This document shows, one piece after another, positions 1-8,330 of a DNA stretch of 40,913 nucleotides. A program made the position numbers and the translations under genes. Under the pieces are notes generated by a model. The model was not told where the DNA came from and ran no database searches. It saw nothing but the letters and a program-made list of their open reading frames with translations. Each line of letters starts with the position of its first letter. Position 1 is the first letter of the stretch. The DNA comes from JBCCEJ01 sp039030335 (lineage in GTDB: Bacteria > Pseudomonadota > Gammaproteobacteria > HK1). The DNA lies in assembly GCA_039030335.1 (NCBI GenBank), contig JBCCEJ010000053.1, positions 1 through 40,913 on the forward strand, in the 5' to 3' direction.

Positions 1-42
1 AGGGATTGTTTGGCGAGAAAATCATCGAGAGGGTATGAAGCA

Positions 43-1119
43 ATGATTTATCGCGAAGCCGGACAATTCAAAACCAGCTATCCCGCTGACTCCGCGATCT
101 TCACGATCAAGCAGGATCAGTGGTTCATGATCGGGCTCTTCGTCGTACTGTTCGCCGTCGTACCGTACTTTGCGACCGAGTATTTCTTTCAGGCCATCAT
201 GATCCCGGTGCTGATGTACTCACTGGCAGCTATCGGCCTTAATCTGCTGACCGGTTATTGTGGTCAGCTGTCGCTTGGCACGGGCGGCTTCATGGCGGTC
301 GGGGCGGTAGCCTGCTTCAAACTGACCACGGCATTCCCGGAAATGAGCATCGTTATCGTGCTGCTGCTGTCGGGCGTGGTCACCGCGTTTGTCGGTCTGT
401 TGTTCGGGATCCCGAGCCTGCGCATCAAAGGGTTCTATCTGGCCGTCGCGACTCTGGCTGCGCAGTTCTTCCTGAGCTGGCTGTTCAACAAAGTGGCCTG
501 GTTCCAGAACTACAACCCGTCCGGGACGATCACGATGCCGCCCACGGAGGTGTTCGGCATCCTCGTCACCGGGGCGGAATCAAACCCGATGGCACGCTAC
601 TTCTTCACGCTCTGTGTCGTGGTGGTACTCGCACTGGTCGCCAAGAACCTCGTGCGCGGCCCCGTCGGCCGCTCGTGGATGGCCATTCGCGACATGGATA
701 TCGCCGCTGAGCTGATCGGTTTCAAACCGTTCACGACGAAGCTGCTCGCATTTACCGTCAGCTCGTTCTATGTCGGCTGCGCCGGTGCATTGGCCTTTGC
801 CGTATGGCTTGGCAGCGTGGAGACCGCGGAAGCATTCGACATCAACCAGTCATTCCAGGTGCTGTTCATGATCATTATCGGCGGCCTCGGGTCGATCGCC
901 GGTTCCTTCATGGGCGCAGCGTTCATCGTGCTGATGCCGATCATGCTGACCAACTTCATGGTCGGTGGTCTCGGGCTGGAAGCCGTCACGGCCAAACATA
1001 TCGAATTTGTGCTGTTCGGCAGCCTCATCATCTTCTTCCTGATCGTGGAGCCTCACGGCCTCGCGCGGCTCTGGCAGATCGCCAAGGAGAAGCTGCGCCT
1101 CTGGCCGTTCCCACATTAG
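43..1119 (+). CDS. livM: Branched-chain amino acid-type ABC transporter permease (LivM family)
   Basis: Inner-membrane permease subunit of a HAAT-family importer, which would pair with a LivH-type permease presumably encoded just left of the window. The protein is 358 aa when started at the ATG at 43, which has GAGAGGG nine bases upstream; an in-frame TTG at 10 is possible but lacks a ribosome site. Many hydrophobic segments are visible, with the LivM hallmark LTGYCGQLSLGTGGFMAVGA near residues 70-90 and a second conserved segment GGLGSIAGSFMGA near the C-terminal third. It is followed after 209 bases by a periplasmic binding protein and then a LivF ATPase, so the three form one transport system. 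Substrate is unknown: this family carries branched-chain amino acids, amides, urea or aromatic acids. Family assignment is firm; the symbol denotes family only. Confidence 0.9.
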   Translation: MIYREAGQFKTSYPADSAIFTIKQDQWFMIGLFVVLFAVVPYFATEYFFQAIMIPVLMYSLAAIGLNLLTGYCGQLSLGTGGFMAVGAVACFKLTTAFPEMSIVIVLLLSGVVTAFVGLLFGIPSLRIKGFYLAVATLAAQFFLSWLFNKVAWFQNYNPSGTITMPPTEVFGILVTGAESNPMARYFFTLCVVVVLALVAKNLVRGPVGRSWMAIRDMDIAAELIGFKPFTTKLLAFTVSSFYVGCAGALAFAVWLGSVETAEAFDINQSFQVLFMIIIGGLGSIAGSFMGAAFIVLMPIMLTNFMVGGLGLEAVTAKHIEFVLFGSLIIFFLIVEPHGLARLWQIAKEKLRLWPFPH

Positions 1120-1223
1120 CCGGAAGGACTGGCAATCGGCCCGTCGTGCCATTAGGGTTAGGTCTGGCGGGACAGCCAGCGCGCGGGAGGCGTCAAGGCG
1201 CCATCGTGCACACAAAACCGATT

Positions 1224-1242
1224 GCGCTCATGTCGGGAGCGC
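1224..1242 (+). other. Small stem-loop between livM and the binding-protein gene
   Basis: GCGCTC and GAGCGC (6-bp perfect arms) flank a 7-base loop. A second, weaker hairpin (CTGGC/GCCAG, 1164-1179) lies just upstream in the same 209-base gap. No T-run follows, so this is more likely an RNA-processing or stability element than an intrinsic terminator. Function is inferred from position only. Confidence 0.3.
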
Positions 1243-1328
1243 GAGAGGAGCGAAGTGACAAGTCGTCGCTGAAACAATGTCCTTATTGACACCGACAAAA
1301 AACAGTTAATCCTTCGGGAGGTTTAAGC

Positions 1329-2660
1329 ATGTCTATGAGAAAGTTAGCGTTCGGAGTCGCGTCCGGCGCCGCTTTGGCGATGACGGTGGCTATCGACGTA
1401 GCAGTTGCTGCCGGCCACGGCGAAGAAATCTACGTTCCCGGTCTGGTCTACCGGACCGGCGCGTACGCACCGAACGGCATCCCGTTCGCCAACGGCTTCA
1501 AGGACTACATCACGCTTATCAATGAGCGCGACGGCGGCATCGGCGGCGTGCCGGTTGTCTACGAGGAGTGCGAAACCGGCTACAACACGAAAGTCGGCGT
1601 TGAGTGCTACGAGAAGCTGAAGTCGAAAAAACCCGTCGTGATCATCCCGAACTCGACCGGTATCACCTACCAGCTCATTCCGAAGTCGGCCGTCGACAAG
1701 GTGCCGCTGCTGACGATGGGTTATGGCCGTACCTCGGCCGCGGTTGGGTCGGTGTTCCCATGGGTGTTCAACTTCCCGGCGACGTACTGGAGCCAGGCGA
1801 CTTCCGTCGTTGGCTACATCGCCAAGCAGGAAGGTGGGTTCGAAAAGCTGAGCGGCAAGAAGATCGCGCACATTTACCACAACTCGGCATACGGCAAAGA
1901 AGCCAACCCGACGTTGGAAGCGCTGTCGAAGAAGTACGGCTTTTCTCTCCAGCTGCTCGCAGTTGACCATCCCGGTCAGGAGCAGAAAGCCACGTGGCTG
2001 CAGATTCGCCGCAAGAAGCCTGACTGGATCTTCATGTCCGGTTGGGGCGTCATGAACCAGGTTGCCATCAAAGAAGCGGCGGCCATCAAGTTCCCGATGG
2101 ATCATTTCATCGGCAACTGGTGGTCCGGTTCTGAAAATGACGTATTGCCGACCGGCGCTGGCGCCAACGGCTACAAGGCAGCGACGTTCCATGCACCAGG
2201 TGGCGGCACGAAGCTGCACGCTGACCTCAAAAAGCACGTGTACGACAAGGGCCTCGGCGCCGGTGAATGGGAACGCACGGGTGAAATCCTGTACCTGCGC
2301 GGTCTCATCAACTACATCATGGTCGCTGAAGCAGTGGGCCGTGCACAAAAAGCGACCGGCAAAAAAGTGCCGACCGGCGAAGACGTGCGCGACGCGCTGG
2401 AAAGCATGCACATGACCTCCGCTGACTGGGACCGCGTGGGTCTGCCCGGCTATCCGGAGTTCAAGGTCACCTGCAACGACCATGAAGGTGGTGCCGGCAA
2501 AGGCGTCATGTTCCAGCAGTGGGATGCCAGCGCCAAGAAGTGGAACCTGGTCTCCGAGTGGGTGCCCACCATGCGTGACGTCGTGCGTCCGATGATGGAA
2601 GCCGACGCTGCCAAGTTCGCGAAGGAAAACAAAATCACGCCGCGGACCGACTGCAGCTAA
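1329..2660 (+). CDS. Periplasmic substrate-binding protein of the Liv-type ABC transporter
   Basis: High-affinity solute receptor feeding the LivM/LivF importer from the periplasm. The 443-aa protein opens with a basic n-region (MSMRK), a hydrophobic core and a probable signal-peptidase I site after AVA-A near residue 28. The mature part is a type-I periplasmic binding fold (Peripla_BP_6-like), with typical segments GKKIAHIYHNSAYGKE and PDWIFMSGWG. It belongs to the long (about 440 aa) subgroup rather than the 370-aa LivJ/LivK type. The start is set by GGGAGG at 1316-1321, seven bases before the ATG. A strong hairpin follows the stop codon, which fits the usual higher expression of binding protein relative to ATPase. 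The ligand cannot be read from the sequence. Confidence 0.9.
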   Translation: MSMRKLAFGVASGAALAMTVAIDVAVAAGHGEEIYVPGLVYRTGAYAPNGIPFANGFKDYITLINERDGGIGGVPVVYEECETGYNTKVGVECYEKLKSKKPVVIIPNSTGITYQLIPKSAVDKVPLLTMGYGRTSAAVGSVFPWVFNFPATYWSQATSVVGYIAKQEGGFEKLSGKKIAHIYHNSAYGKEANPTLEALSKKYGFSLQLLAVDHPGQEQKATWLQIRRKKPDWIFMSGWGVMNQVAIKEAAAIKFPMDHFIGNWWSGSENDVLPTGAGANGYKAATFHAPGGGTKLHADLKKHVYDKGLGAGEWERTGEILYLRGLINYIMVAEAVGRAQKATGKKVPTGEDVRDALESMHMTSADWDRVGLPGYPEFKVTCNDHEGGAGKGVMFQQWDASAKKWNLVSEWVPTMRDVVRPMMEADAAKFAKENKITPRTDCS

Positions 2661-2679
2661 TCGTTTTCCGTTAGACCTT

Positions 2680-2716
2680 ACCCATGGCCCGGGCTCGCAA
2701 CGCCCGGGCCATGGGT
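2680..2716 (+). terminator. Strong hairpin after the binding-protein gene
   Basis: Two perfect 14-bp arms (CCCATGGCCCGGGC and its complement, plus one flanking A-T pair) enclose a 7-base loop. The following bases, TCCTTTC, are only weakly U-rich. It lies between the binding-protein stop and the livF start. It could be a partial terminator or an mRNA 3'-end stabiliser that makes the binding protein more abundant than the ATPase. Confidence 0.6.
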
Positions 2717-2792
2717 CCTTTCACCAGCCCCAGACGCTGGCCGCCCCGCTGCGGTTGATGAAAGGGCCCGACTACACCTGAGGACTGTTCGC

Positions 2793-3605
2793 GTGAGTGA
2801 CGCCAATCCCATCCTTTCGGTCAACAACATCGAGGTGATCTACGATCACGTCGTGCTCGTCCTGAAAGGGGTTTCCCTGCAGGTCAAGGAAGGCGACATC
2901 GCCGCCGTGCTAGGTGCCAATGGCGCTGGTAAGACCACGACGCTCAAGTCTATCTCCAACCTGCTCGGCGCCGAGCGGGGAGAAGTCACCAAGGGAACGA
3001 TCACCTACGAAGGCGATGCGGTCGAGGCCTTGACGCCGAACGATCTCGTCAAGCGCGGCGTTATCCAGGTCATGGAAGGCCGCCACTGCTTCGAACACCT
3101 GAATGTCGAAGAGAACCTGCTGACCGGTGCCTACACGCGGCGCAGCGATCGCAGTGGCGTCGCGCACGACCTCGAGATGGTCTACGACTACTTCCCGCGC
3201 CTCAAGGAGCGTCACAGGTCACTCGCCGGTTACATCTCCGGTGGCGAGCAACAGATGACGGCGATCGGTCGGGCGCTGATGGCTCGCCCTAAACTGATGC
3301 TGCTCGATGAACCATCAATGGGGCTTGCGCCGCAACTCGTTGAAGAGATCTTCGAAATTGTCTCGCGGCTCAACAAGGAGCAAGGCGTCAGTTTCCTGCT
3401 GGCGGAGCAAAACGCGTCGATCGCGCTGCGCTACGCTAATCACGGCTACGTGCTGGAGAACGGCCGCGTGGTCATGGACGGCCCGGCGGCAGACCTCGCC
3501 AGTAACGAAGACGTCAAGGAATTCTACCTCGGCATATCTGCGGGCGATCGCAAGAGCTTCCGCGACGTCAAACACTACCGGCGGCGGAAGCGCTGGCTGG
3601 CGTGA
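2793..3605 (+). CDS. livF: Branched-chain amino acid-type ABC transporter ATP-binding protein (LivF family)
   Basis: Cytoplasmic ATPase that energises the importer. The 270-aa protein starts at GTG 2793, with GAGGA eight bases upstream. Visible motifs are Walker A GANGAGKTT near residue 42, the ABC signature SGGEQQM near 149, Walker B LMLLDEPSMGLAP near 170 and the H-loop region replaced by LLAEQN, as is normal in LivF. After the usual LivF end (about residue 240) comes an extra basic tail ending YRRRKRWLA, seen in the subgroup paired with 440-aa binding proteins. The gene follows the binding protein by 132 bases, across the hairpin. A LivG partner is not in the window and may lie to the left. 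Confidence 0.92.
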   Translation: MSDANPILSVNNIEVIYDHVVLVLKGVSLQVKEGDIAAVLGANGAGKTTTLKSISNLLGAERGEVTKGTITYEGDAVEALTPNDLVKRGVIQVMEGRHCFEHLNVEENLLTGAYTRRSDRSGVAHDLEMVYDYFPRLKERHRSLAGYISGGEQQMTAIGRALMARPKLMLLDEPSMGLAPQLVEEIFEIVSRLNKEQGVSFLLAEQNASIALRYANHGYVLENGRVVMDGPAADLASNEDVKEFYLGISAGDRKSFRDVKHYRRRKRWLA

Positions 3606-3654
3606 TGCCCGCGACCTGTTCGCGCTGGTAAACCGCTCAATACGCGTTAGTCCT

Positions 3655-4698
3655 GTGAAAGCTGAAACACTACTGCCGCTCGGAAAGCTGGATCCCGGCC
3701 TTGCACAGCCCGAAGTCGCGCTCGATCTTGGCAAGGTCAACGCCGAATCGAAAACTGCCGATGCCGTCGGGTATCACGCCATTTTGATGGAAGAGACCAA
3801 GGACGATCCGTTCCAGGTTCTCGCGATGGCTGCCAGTGCGACCGACCGCGTGCATGTGGGCACGTCGGTTGCGATCGCGTTCCCGCGGAGTCCGTTCGTC
3901 ACGGCCATGTCGGCCTGGACCTTGCAAAAGCTCTCGAATGGCCGCTTCGAACTCGGACTGGGATCACAGGTCAGCGCACACATCCGCCGTCGCTTTGGAA
4001 TGGAAGCGTTTCCGCCAGGTCCGTGGATGCGTGACTACGTCAACGCCGTCAAGGCGATCTGGCGAAGCTGGCAGACCGAAACGCAGCTGGATTTCGCGAG
4101 CGATCGCTACAACATCAACCTTAGCGTGCCGCTGTTCACACCCGCTCCCATCGAACACCCGGAAATTCCAATCCAGGTCGCGGCGGTGAATCCGTACATG
4201 TGCGGGGTAGCGGCGGAAGTAGCCGATGGCGTGCGGCTACATCCGGTGTGCTCGAAGCGCTACATCACCGAAGAAGTGATCCCGGCGGTCGAACGCAAAA
4301 GACCAGCCGGTGCAGGCGAATTTGAGATCTGCCTCAAGCCGCTGGTCGCGACGGGGCCGGACGATGCGACGCTCGCCGCGCGCATGGAAGTGGCGCGTCA
4401 GCGCCTTGCATTCTACGTAAGCACGCCCGGTTACCGGCGCCCGTTCGACAACGCCGGATTGGGCGAACTCGCGCGCGACATGAGCAAACTCCCCCGCGAA
4501 GGGCGGTGGGACGAGATGGCGGCGATGGTCGACGATGAGATGTTGCACGAGTGGGTCATCGTCGCGAAATACGACGATCTGGCAGGAGCCATCAATCAGC
4601 GTTTCGGCGGCCTTCTCGATCGAATCGAGGTATCAATTCCCGTCGAAAACGAGTCGGACGCCGAGGCACTCAAATCCGTCGTGGCCAACATCGCCTGA
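3655..4698 (+). CDS. LLM-class (luciferase-like) flavin/F420-dependent oxidoreductase
   Basis: TIM-barrel oxidoreductase of the bacterial-luciferase-like superfamily, resembling the family annotated as TIGR03617-type F420-dependent enzymes. The GTG at 3655 gives a 347-aa product starting V/M-KAETLLPLGKLDPG, matching the family N-terminus; no good ribosome site is visible. Typical segments are EETKDDPF, TSVAIAFPRSP, LSNGRFELGLGSQV and EVADGVRLHPV. The frame stays open upstream to about 3307, but that part is a shadow of livF. The gene begins 49 bases after livF on the same strand and may be co-transcribed. Whether F420 or FMN is used cannot be told; no F420 biosynthesis gene is in the window. 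Confidence 0.82.
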   Translation: MKAETLLPLGKLDPGLAQPEVALDLGKVNAESKTADAVGYHAILMEETKDDPFQVLAMAASATDRVHVGTSVAIAFPRSPFVTAMSAWTLQKLSNGRFELGLGSQVSAHIRRRFGMEAFPPGPWMRDYVNAVKAIWRSWQTETQLDFASDRYNINLSVPLFTPAPIEHPEIPIQVAAVNPYMCGVAAEVADGVRLHPVCSKRYITEEVIPAVERKRPAGAGEFEICLKPLVATGPDDATLAARMEVARQRLAFYVSTPGYRRPFDNAGLGELARDMSKLPREGRWDEMAAMVDDEMLHEWVIVAKYDDLAGAINQRFGGLLDRIEVSIPVENESDAEALKSVVANIA

Positions 4699-4727
4699 CA
4701 TCTGATGGCAATTTGCCGCCCGGCCGT

Positions 4728-5927
4728 CTAACCGCGCCGGATCTCAGACCCTGTAAAGCTCACGAGAATCCGATAGACGACTTTACGGCGATTCTCGATG
4801 ATCCCGGTATTCAGATCGATCCGCTCCGGAATCTCGGTAAGGGTCTTATCTATCGTCACGTGGAATCCGCGCTCCGACAGAATGTCGATCAACATCGACA
4901 GGGCCAACGGATCTCCGAACAGCTCGTCTTCGGAATTCACGACCGCGCGGCCGGCGATAGCGTGGCGCTCAATGATGGGGACAAACCGTTCGCGCACGAT
5001 GTCGACAACGCGCACGAACATCGATGAATTCTCGAGTTCGTACCGGTCGAGGCGTTTAACCAGTTCCTGGCGCGCGTGCACCGTCATGTCCTGTGCGAGC
5101 GGTAGGGTGCTCAAGCGGTCGTAGGTACGCGGATCCAGTTCGAGGGAGCTCTGGTACTGAAGTTCGCGGAGAATATTCTTTTCTACTTCGGCGACAGGCC
5201 CTTCCGCGTTGACAAAGTGGTAGTGGTAGATCTCCTTCAGCGACGTCAACGCATCCCAGGTCTGTTCTTTGAACACCTGATAACGCAAGCGGGCACTGTC
5301 GTCCTCTACATCCGTAGCGCGCAGCTCAAGTCGCGCGCCGATGCCAGTTTCCGCAACTTCCGCATTGTGCGCCGCGATCTCTTCGCCGCGTTTCAGTTGG
5401 CGTTCAACGCTGGTGCGCTCAGTGACGAACAACACCATCGCGTGCACGGTCGGGCGCCGGAACTGCGATGCGAGTGGCGTGTCGGCAAACTCGGTATGAA
5501 GCTGGGTTATCTTGTCGACCAGAGCCTTCAGGCATTCGACCTGCACGCGCGTACGTGGAAAACCGTCGAGCACCGCTCCGTCGCGAAACGGAGGCTCCAG
5601 GAGTTTACGGAGCAATATGCCGAAAACTTCCTTATCGCCAACCAGTCCGCCCGCGTCTTTGATGCGTCTGGCCTCCGGCGTATTCAGCAAACTACTGACA
5701 ACAATCGGAGGGCATGTCAGACCACGCAGGCCCATGATGAACCGCGTTTGCGTACCTTTGCCGGAGCCCGGCGCGCCGCCCAGCAGTATGAGTTCCTTGG
5801 GGAAACGCAGGTTGTCGTGCCCGACCTCTTCCTCCAACTCCTCCCATACGGTGTTGAAGATGACCAGCGAATCCTTGATCTCGAGGTCTGTCACCGTCGA
5901 CTGCTGCGTATCCGCTGCGTCGCTCAT
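4728..5927 (-). CDS. Adenylate-kinase-like nucleoside monophosphate kinase with extra C-terminal domain
   Basis: Predicted cytoplasmic P-loop phosphotransferase. The 399-aa protein starts at the ATG at 5927, which has GGAG ten bases upstream; a GTG six codons earlier has none. Residues 45-255 resemble adenylate kinase: P-loop GGAPGSGKGTQT (50-61), NMP-binding segment ending DAGGLVGD (91-98), DGFPRT (121-126), and a LID/catalytic segment RATDVEDDSARLRYQ (203-217). Residues 1-40 form an acidic N-terminal extension. Residues 260-399 have no counterpart in the roughly 215-aa canonical kinase, and I do not recognise them. The gene is a single unit, convergent with the LLM gene (29 bases apart). 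Because a housekeeping adk is usually a separate short gene, this is more likely a specialised paralogue. Confidence 0.8.
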   Translation of the reverse strand: MSDAADTQQSTVTDLEIKDSLVIFNTVWEELEEEVGHDNLRFPKELILLGGAPGSGKGTQTRFIMGLRGLTCPPIVVSSLLNTPEARRIKDAGGLVGDKEVFGILLRKLLEPPFRDGAVLDGFPRTRVQVECLKALVDKITQLHTEFADTPLASQFRRPTVHAMVLFVTERTSVERQLKRGEEIAAHNAEVAETGIGARLELRATDVEDDSARLRYQVFKEQTWDALTSLKEIYHYHFVNAEGPVAEVEKNILRELQYQSSLELDPRTYDRLSTLPLAQDMTVHARQELVKRLDRYELENSSMFVRVVDIVRERFVPIIERHAIAGRAVVNSEDELFGDPLALSMLIDILSERGFHVTIDKTLTEIPERIDLNTGIIENRRKVVYRILVSFTGSEIRRG

Positions 5928-6050
5928 GGACGTCCGACTCCACACTGAAAACGAAAACCTTTAGTTTATCAGTATGATTCTATTTCGCACCCACATGGGG
6001 CACTGGAAAAGCACCGTGTTCGCAGTACCACCATGCGCGAGGGATCAGAC

Positions 6051-6890
6051 TCAAAGCATCGGAATTCCAGGGCCGCGGCCGGGTGGCGGGCACGCCTTCG
6101 CGAGCGAGGCAATCTCAGACTCATCCAGTTCCCAGCTGCCGGCCGCTGCGTTATCGGTAACGTGGGCAAGCGTCGCGGCTTTGGGGATCGTCAGTACATC
6201 CGGATGCCGGAGCACGAAGCGAAGCGCAACCTGATAAACGCTGACGCCGCGCCGCCGGGCTATCTCTGCCATCGCTCGTCCACCTGCGCTGTCCGAACTC
6301 AACATGTCGCCATGACCAAAAGGACTGTAAGCAACTAGTGGGACACCAAGTTCGCGGGCGGCCGGAAGCAATGCCGTCTCGATTGTTCGTTCGCCCGGGT
6401 GATAGAGCACCTGATTGCAGGTGATGCGCCCGGGCCCGGCCAGTTCTACGATGGCCCTCAGTTCCGCGGCATCGAAATTACTGACCCCGAAGGCACGGAT
6501 CTTCCCGCTCTCGCACAACGCATCAAAAGCGCGGAGCGTTTCTTCCAGAGGATGGCGGCCGGGCCAGTGCAGAAGGTAGAGGTCGAGGCAATCGGTGCGC
6601 AAAGCCTTGAGCGACCGTTCGCAAGCAGCCAGTGTGCCTTCCCGACTCGCATTGGACGGCAATACCTTCGAGGTCAGAAAGACTTCATCACGCCGGCCGG
6701 CAATAGCCTTGCCGACAATTTCTTCGACGGCCCCCCGCCCATACATCTCCGCGGTGTCGACATGCGTCATCCCGAGTTCCAGGCCCGTCTTGAGGGCCGC
6801 GACCGGATCGGCATCGTATTCCATTTCCCAAGTACCGAGACCTATGGCTGGCAGCGGACCGGTAAACGGTGCAAGCGAGCGCATCTCCAT
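6051..6890 (-). CDS. Aldo/keto reductase
   Basis: NAD(P)H-dependent reductase of aldehydes or ketones with a TIM-barrel fold, 279 aa. The catalytic tetrad is visible: Asp45 and Tyr50 (VDTAEMYGRG), Lys75 (LTSKV) and His108 (LLHWPG). Later segments GVSNFDAAELR, CNQVLYHPGER and IPKAATLAHV are typical of the DkgA/DkgB-like (2,5-diketogluconate reductase) branch. The start ATG has AGGA about eight bases upstream, overlapping the 9-base gap after the stop codon of the CoA-transferase-family gene, so it is the last gene of a leftward operon. The substrate is not evident. A role in reducing a carbonyl product of the neighbouring CoA enzyme is inference only. Confidence 0.88.
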   Translation of the reverse strand: MEMRSLAPFTGPLPAIGLGTWEMEYDADPVAALKTGLELGMTHVDTAEMYGRGAVEEIVGKAIAGRRDEVFLTSKVLPSNASREGTLAACERSLKALRTDCLDLYLLHWPGRHPLEETLRAFDALCESGKIRAFGVSNFDAAELRAIVELAGPGRITCNQVLYHPGERTIETALLPAARELGVPLVAYSPFGHGDMLSSDSAGGRAMAEIARRRGVSVYQVALRFVLRHPDVLTIPKAATLAHVTDNAAAGSWELDESEIASLAKACPPPGRGPGIPML

Positions 6891-6899
6891 CTGATATTC

Positions 6900-8165
6900 C
6901 TATTTTGGCGCTGCGTAGAAAGCCCGCTCGAGGTCTTCACGAAACTGCGGTGCGGCGATCTCGATCAATGCGCGAGCGCGCTGTTCGATATCTTTGTAGC
7001 GCAAATCGGCGACCCCGTGCTCGGTCACTATGAAGTCGGTATCCGCCCGGAGTCCTGTCAGCACGGCGCCGTCGGGCAACACCGGGATGATATTGCTTCG
7101 AGTGCCGTCACCAGTGGTAGACGCGAGCAACACGATCGACCGGCCGCCTTTCGAAAGACGCGCACCGCGCTGAAAGTCGCCGTAACCCCCAGGGGCACTG
7201 ATCTGGCGCCCGTAGATGTTGTCGGCGATCACCTGTCCGACGAGGTCCACCTGCATGCAGGCGTTGATCGATACGAAATTCTCTATCGATGCGATCACCG
7301 GTATTTCGTGGGTGTACGCGACACTGTGTAGCTGCACGCTCGCATCGGCGGCAAACTCGTGCAGAGCGCTCGAGCCAAACACGGCGCCAGTAACGATAAC
7401 CCCGTTGTCGCGGTTCTTGCGCTGACCCGTCAGCGCGCCGGCTTCCACCAGAGCCAGCGTGTCGTCTGAGACGAGACCCGAGTGAAACCCCAGGTGCTGG
7501 TGGCCTGACAGCGCCTGCATCGCAGCAGACTGGAGTTTGCCAATGCCGATCTGAATGCAATCGCCGTCACCGATAACCGACGCGGCGTGCCGACCAATCG
7601 CACGCGCCTCTTCACCCAGATCCGGCGATGGGAAGTGTGCCGGCGCACGGCTGGTTTCGACGATGTAGTCGACCCGGTCCAACGGTAACGATGGAACGCA
7701 ATTTGTGTATGGCACCTCGCTATTCATCTCGACGACGATGATACGCGCGCTCTCAGCCGCGCCGGGCGCATGTTCTGAGCTGAGACCATACGACATCTCA
7801 CCATCGCGGACCTCACCCGCCACCTGCACGACGAGCATGTCGAGGTCTGCCATCTCGCGAAGGTAGCGAAATACGTTCGAATAGTGCGTAGGAATGAAGC
7901 GGATTCGTTCAGCCGCGGGCGAGCGGCGCAGCTCCGGGGTCATGAAGAACGTGGTCATCGACGCTTCTGGATGCCAGGACGCCGGATCGGCCCGGTTGTA
8001 GCCGGGTAGCGGAACGCCTACGAAGTCGACGCCGCGGCAGGCTTCCGGTTGCGCTTGCAGCGCCTCCAGCAACGTCAGTGGCTCAGCCGTACAACCCTGG
8101 GTGAACACCCTCATCCCTGGTTGCAACAGTTGCGTGAATTCGTTTGCAGAGATCGTCTTGGCCAT
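6900..8165 (-). CDS. Acetyl-CoA hydrolase/transferase family protein (4-hydroxybutyrate CoA-transferase-like)
   Basis: Class-I-type CoA-transferase fold, 421 aa, in the same family as 4-hydroxybutyrate CoA-transferase (AbfT) and acetyl-CoA hydrolase. Family segments are visible: DGDCIQIGIG (200-209), HLGFHSGLVSDD (224-235), GRQISAPGGYGDFQRGA and SKGGRSI. In AbfT the catalytic glutamate sits in a segment NSxxEVDL-like; here that segment reads NACMQVDL, with Gln305 (codon CAG, 7251-7253 on the complement) in its place. If the alignment is right, the usual glutamyl-CoA thioester cannot form, so activity may be altered or absent, or the enzyme may use another mechanism. It is in an operon with the aldo/keto reductase downstream and probably with the PPOX gene 165 bases upstream. 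Confidence 0.85.
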   Translation of the reverse strand: MAKTISANEFTQLLQPGMRVFTQGCTAEPLTLLEALQAQPEACRGVDFVGVPLPGYNRADPASWHPEASMTTFFMTPELRRSPAAERIRFIPTHYSNVFRYLREMADLDMLVVQVAGEVRDGEMSYGLSSEHAPGAAESARIIVVEMNSEVPYTNCVPSLPLDRVDYIVETSRAPAHFPSPDLGEEARAIGRHAASVIGDGDCIQIGIGKLQSAAMQALSGHQHLGFHSGLVSDDTLALVEAGALTGQRKNRDNGVIVTGAVFGSSALHEFAADASVQLHSVAYTHEIPVIASIENFVSINACMQVDLVGQVIADNIYGRQISAPGGYGDFQRGARLSKGGRSIVLLASTTGDGTRSNIIPVLPDGAVLTGLRADTDFIVTEHGVADLRYKDIEQRARALIEIAAPQFREDLERAFYAAPK

Positions 8166-8330
8166 GGGAACTCGTCGCGGTCCGCTTGCGAAGGCGTGAC
8201 CCTATCACGGGCCCGGGCTGGCCAAGCAGGTACGCGGTGCGGATGCCGCGATGGACGCGCACACAGGGGCGCAGGCCGGTTTGTCGCGCATCGTGACCTG
8301 GTGCCCGGATCAAGCGGCGGTGGCCACCCG

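Noticed and set aside
1286..1312. TTGACA followed by TAAT before the binding-protein gene
   Set aside because: Spacing is only about 15 bases and the start of transcription would fall on the ribosome site, so it is unlikely to be the real promoter.
3307..3654. N-terminal extension of the luciferase-like oxidoreductase frame
   Set aside because: This part lies inside livF in another frame and has Arg/Ser-rich nonsense composition; the family N-terminus begins at GTG 3655.
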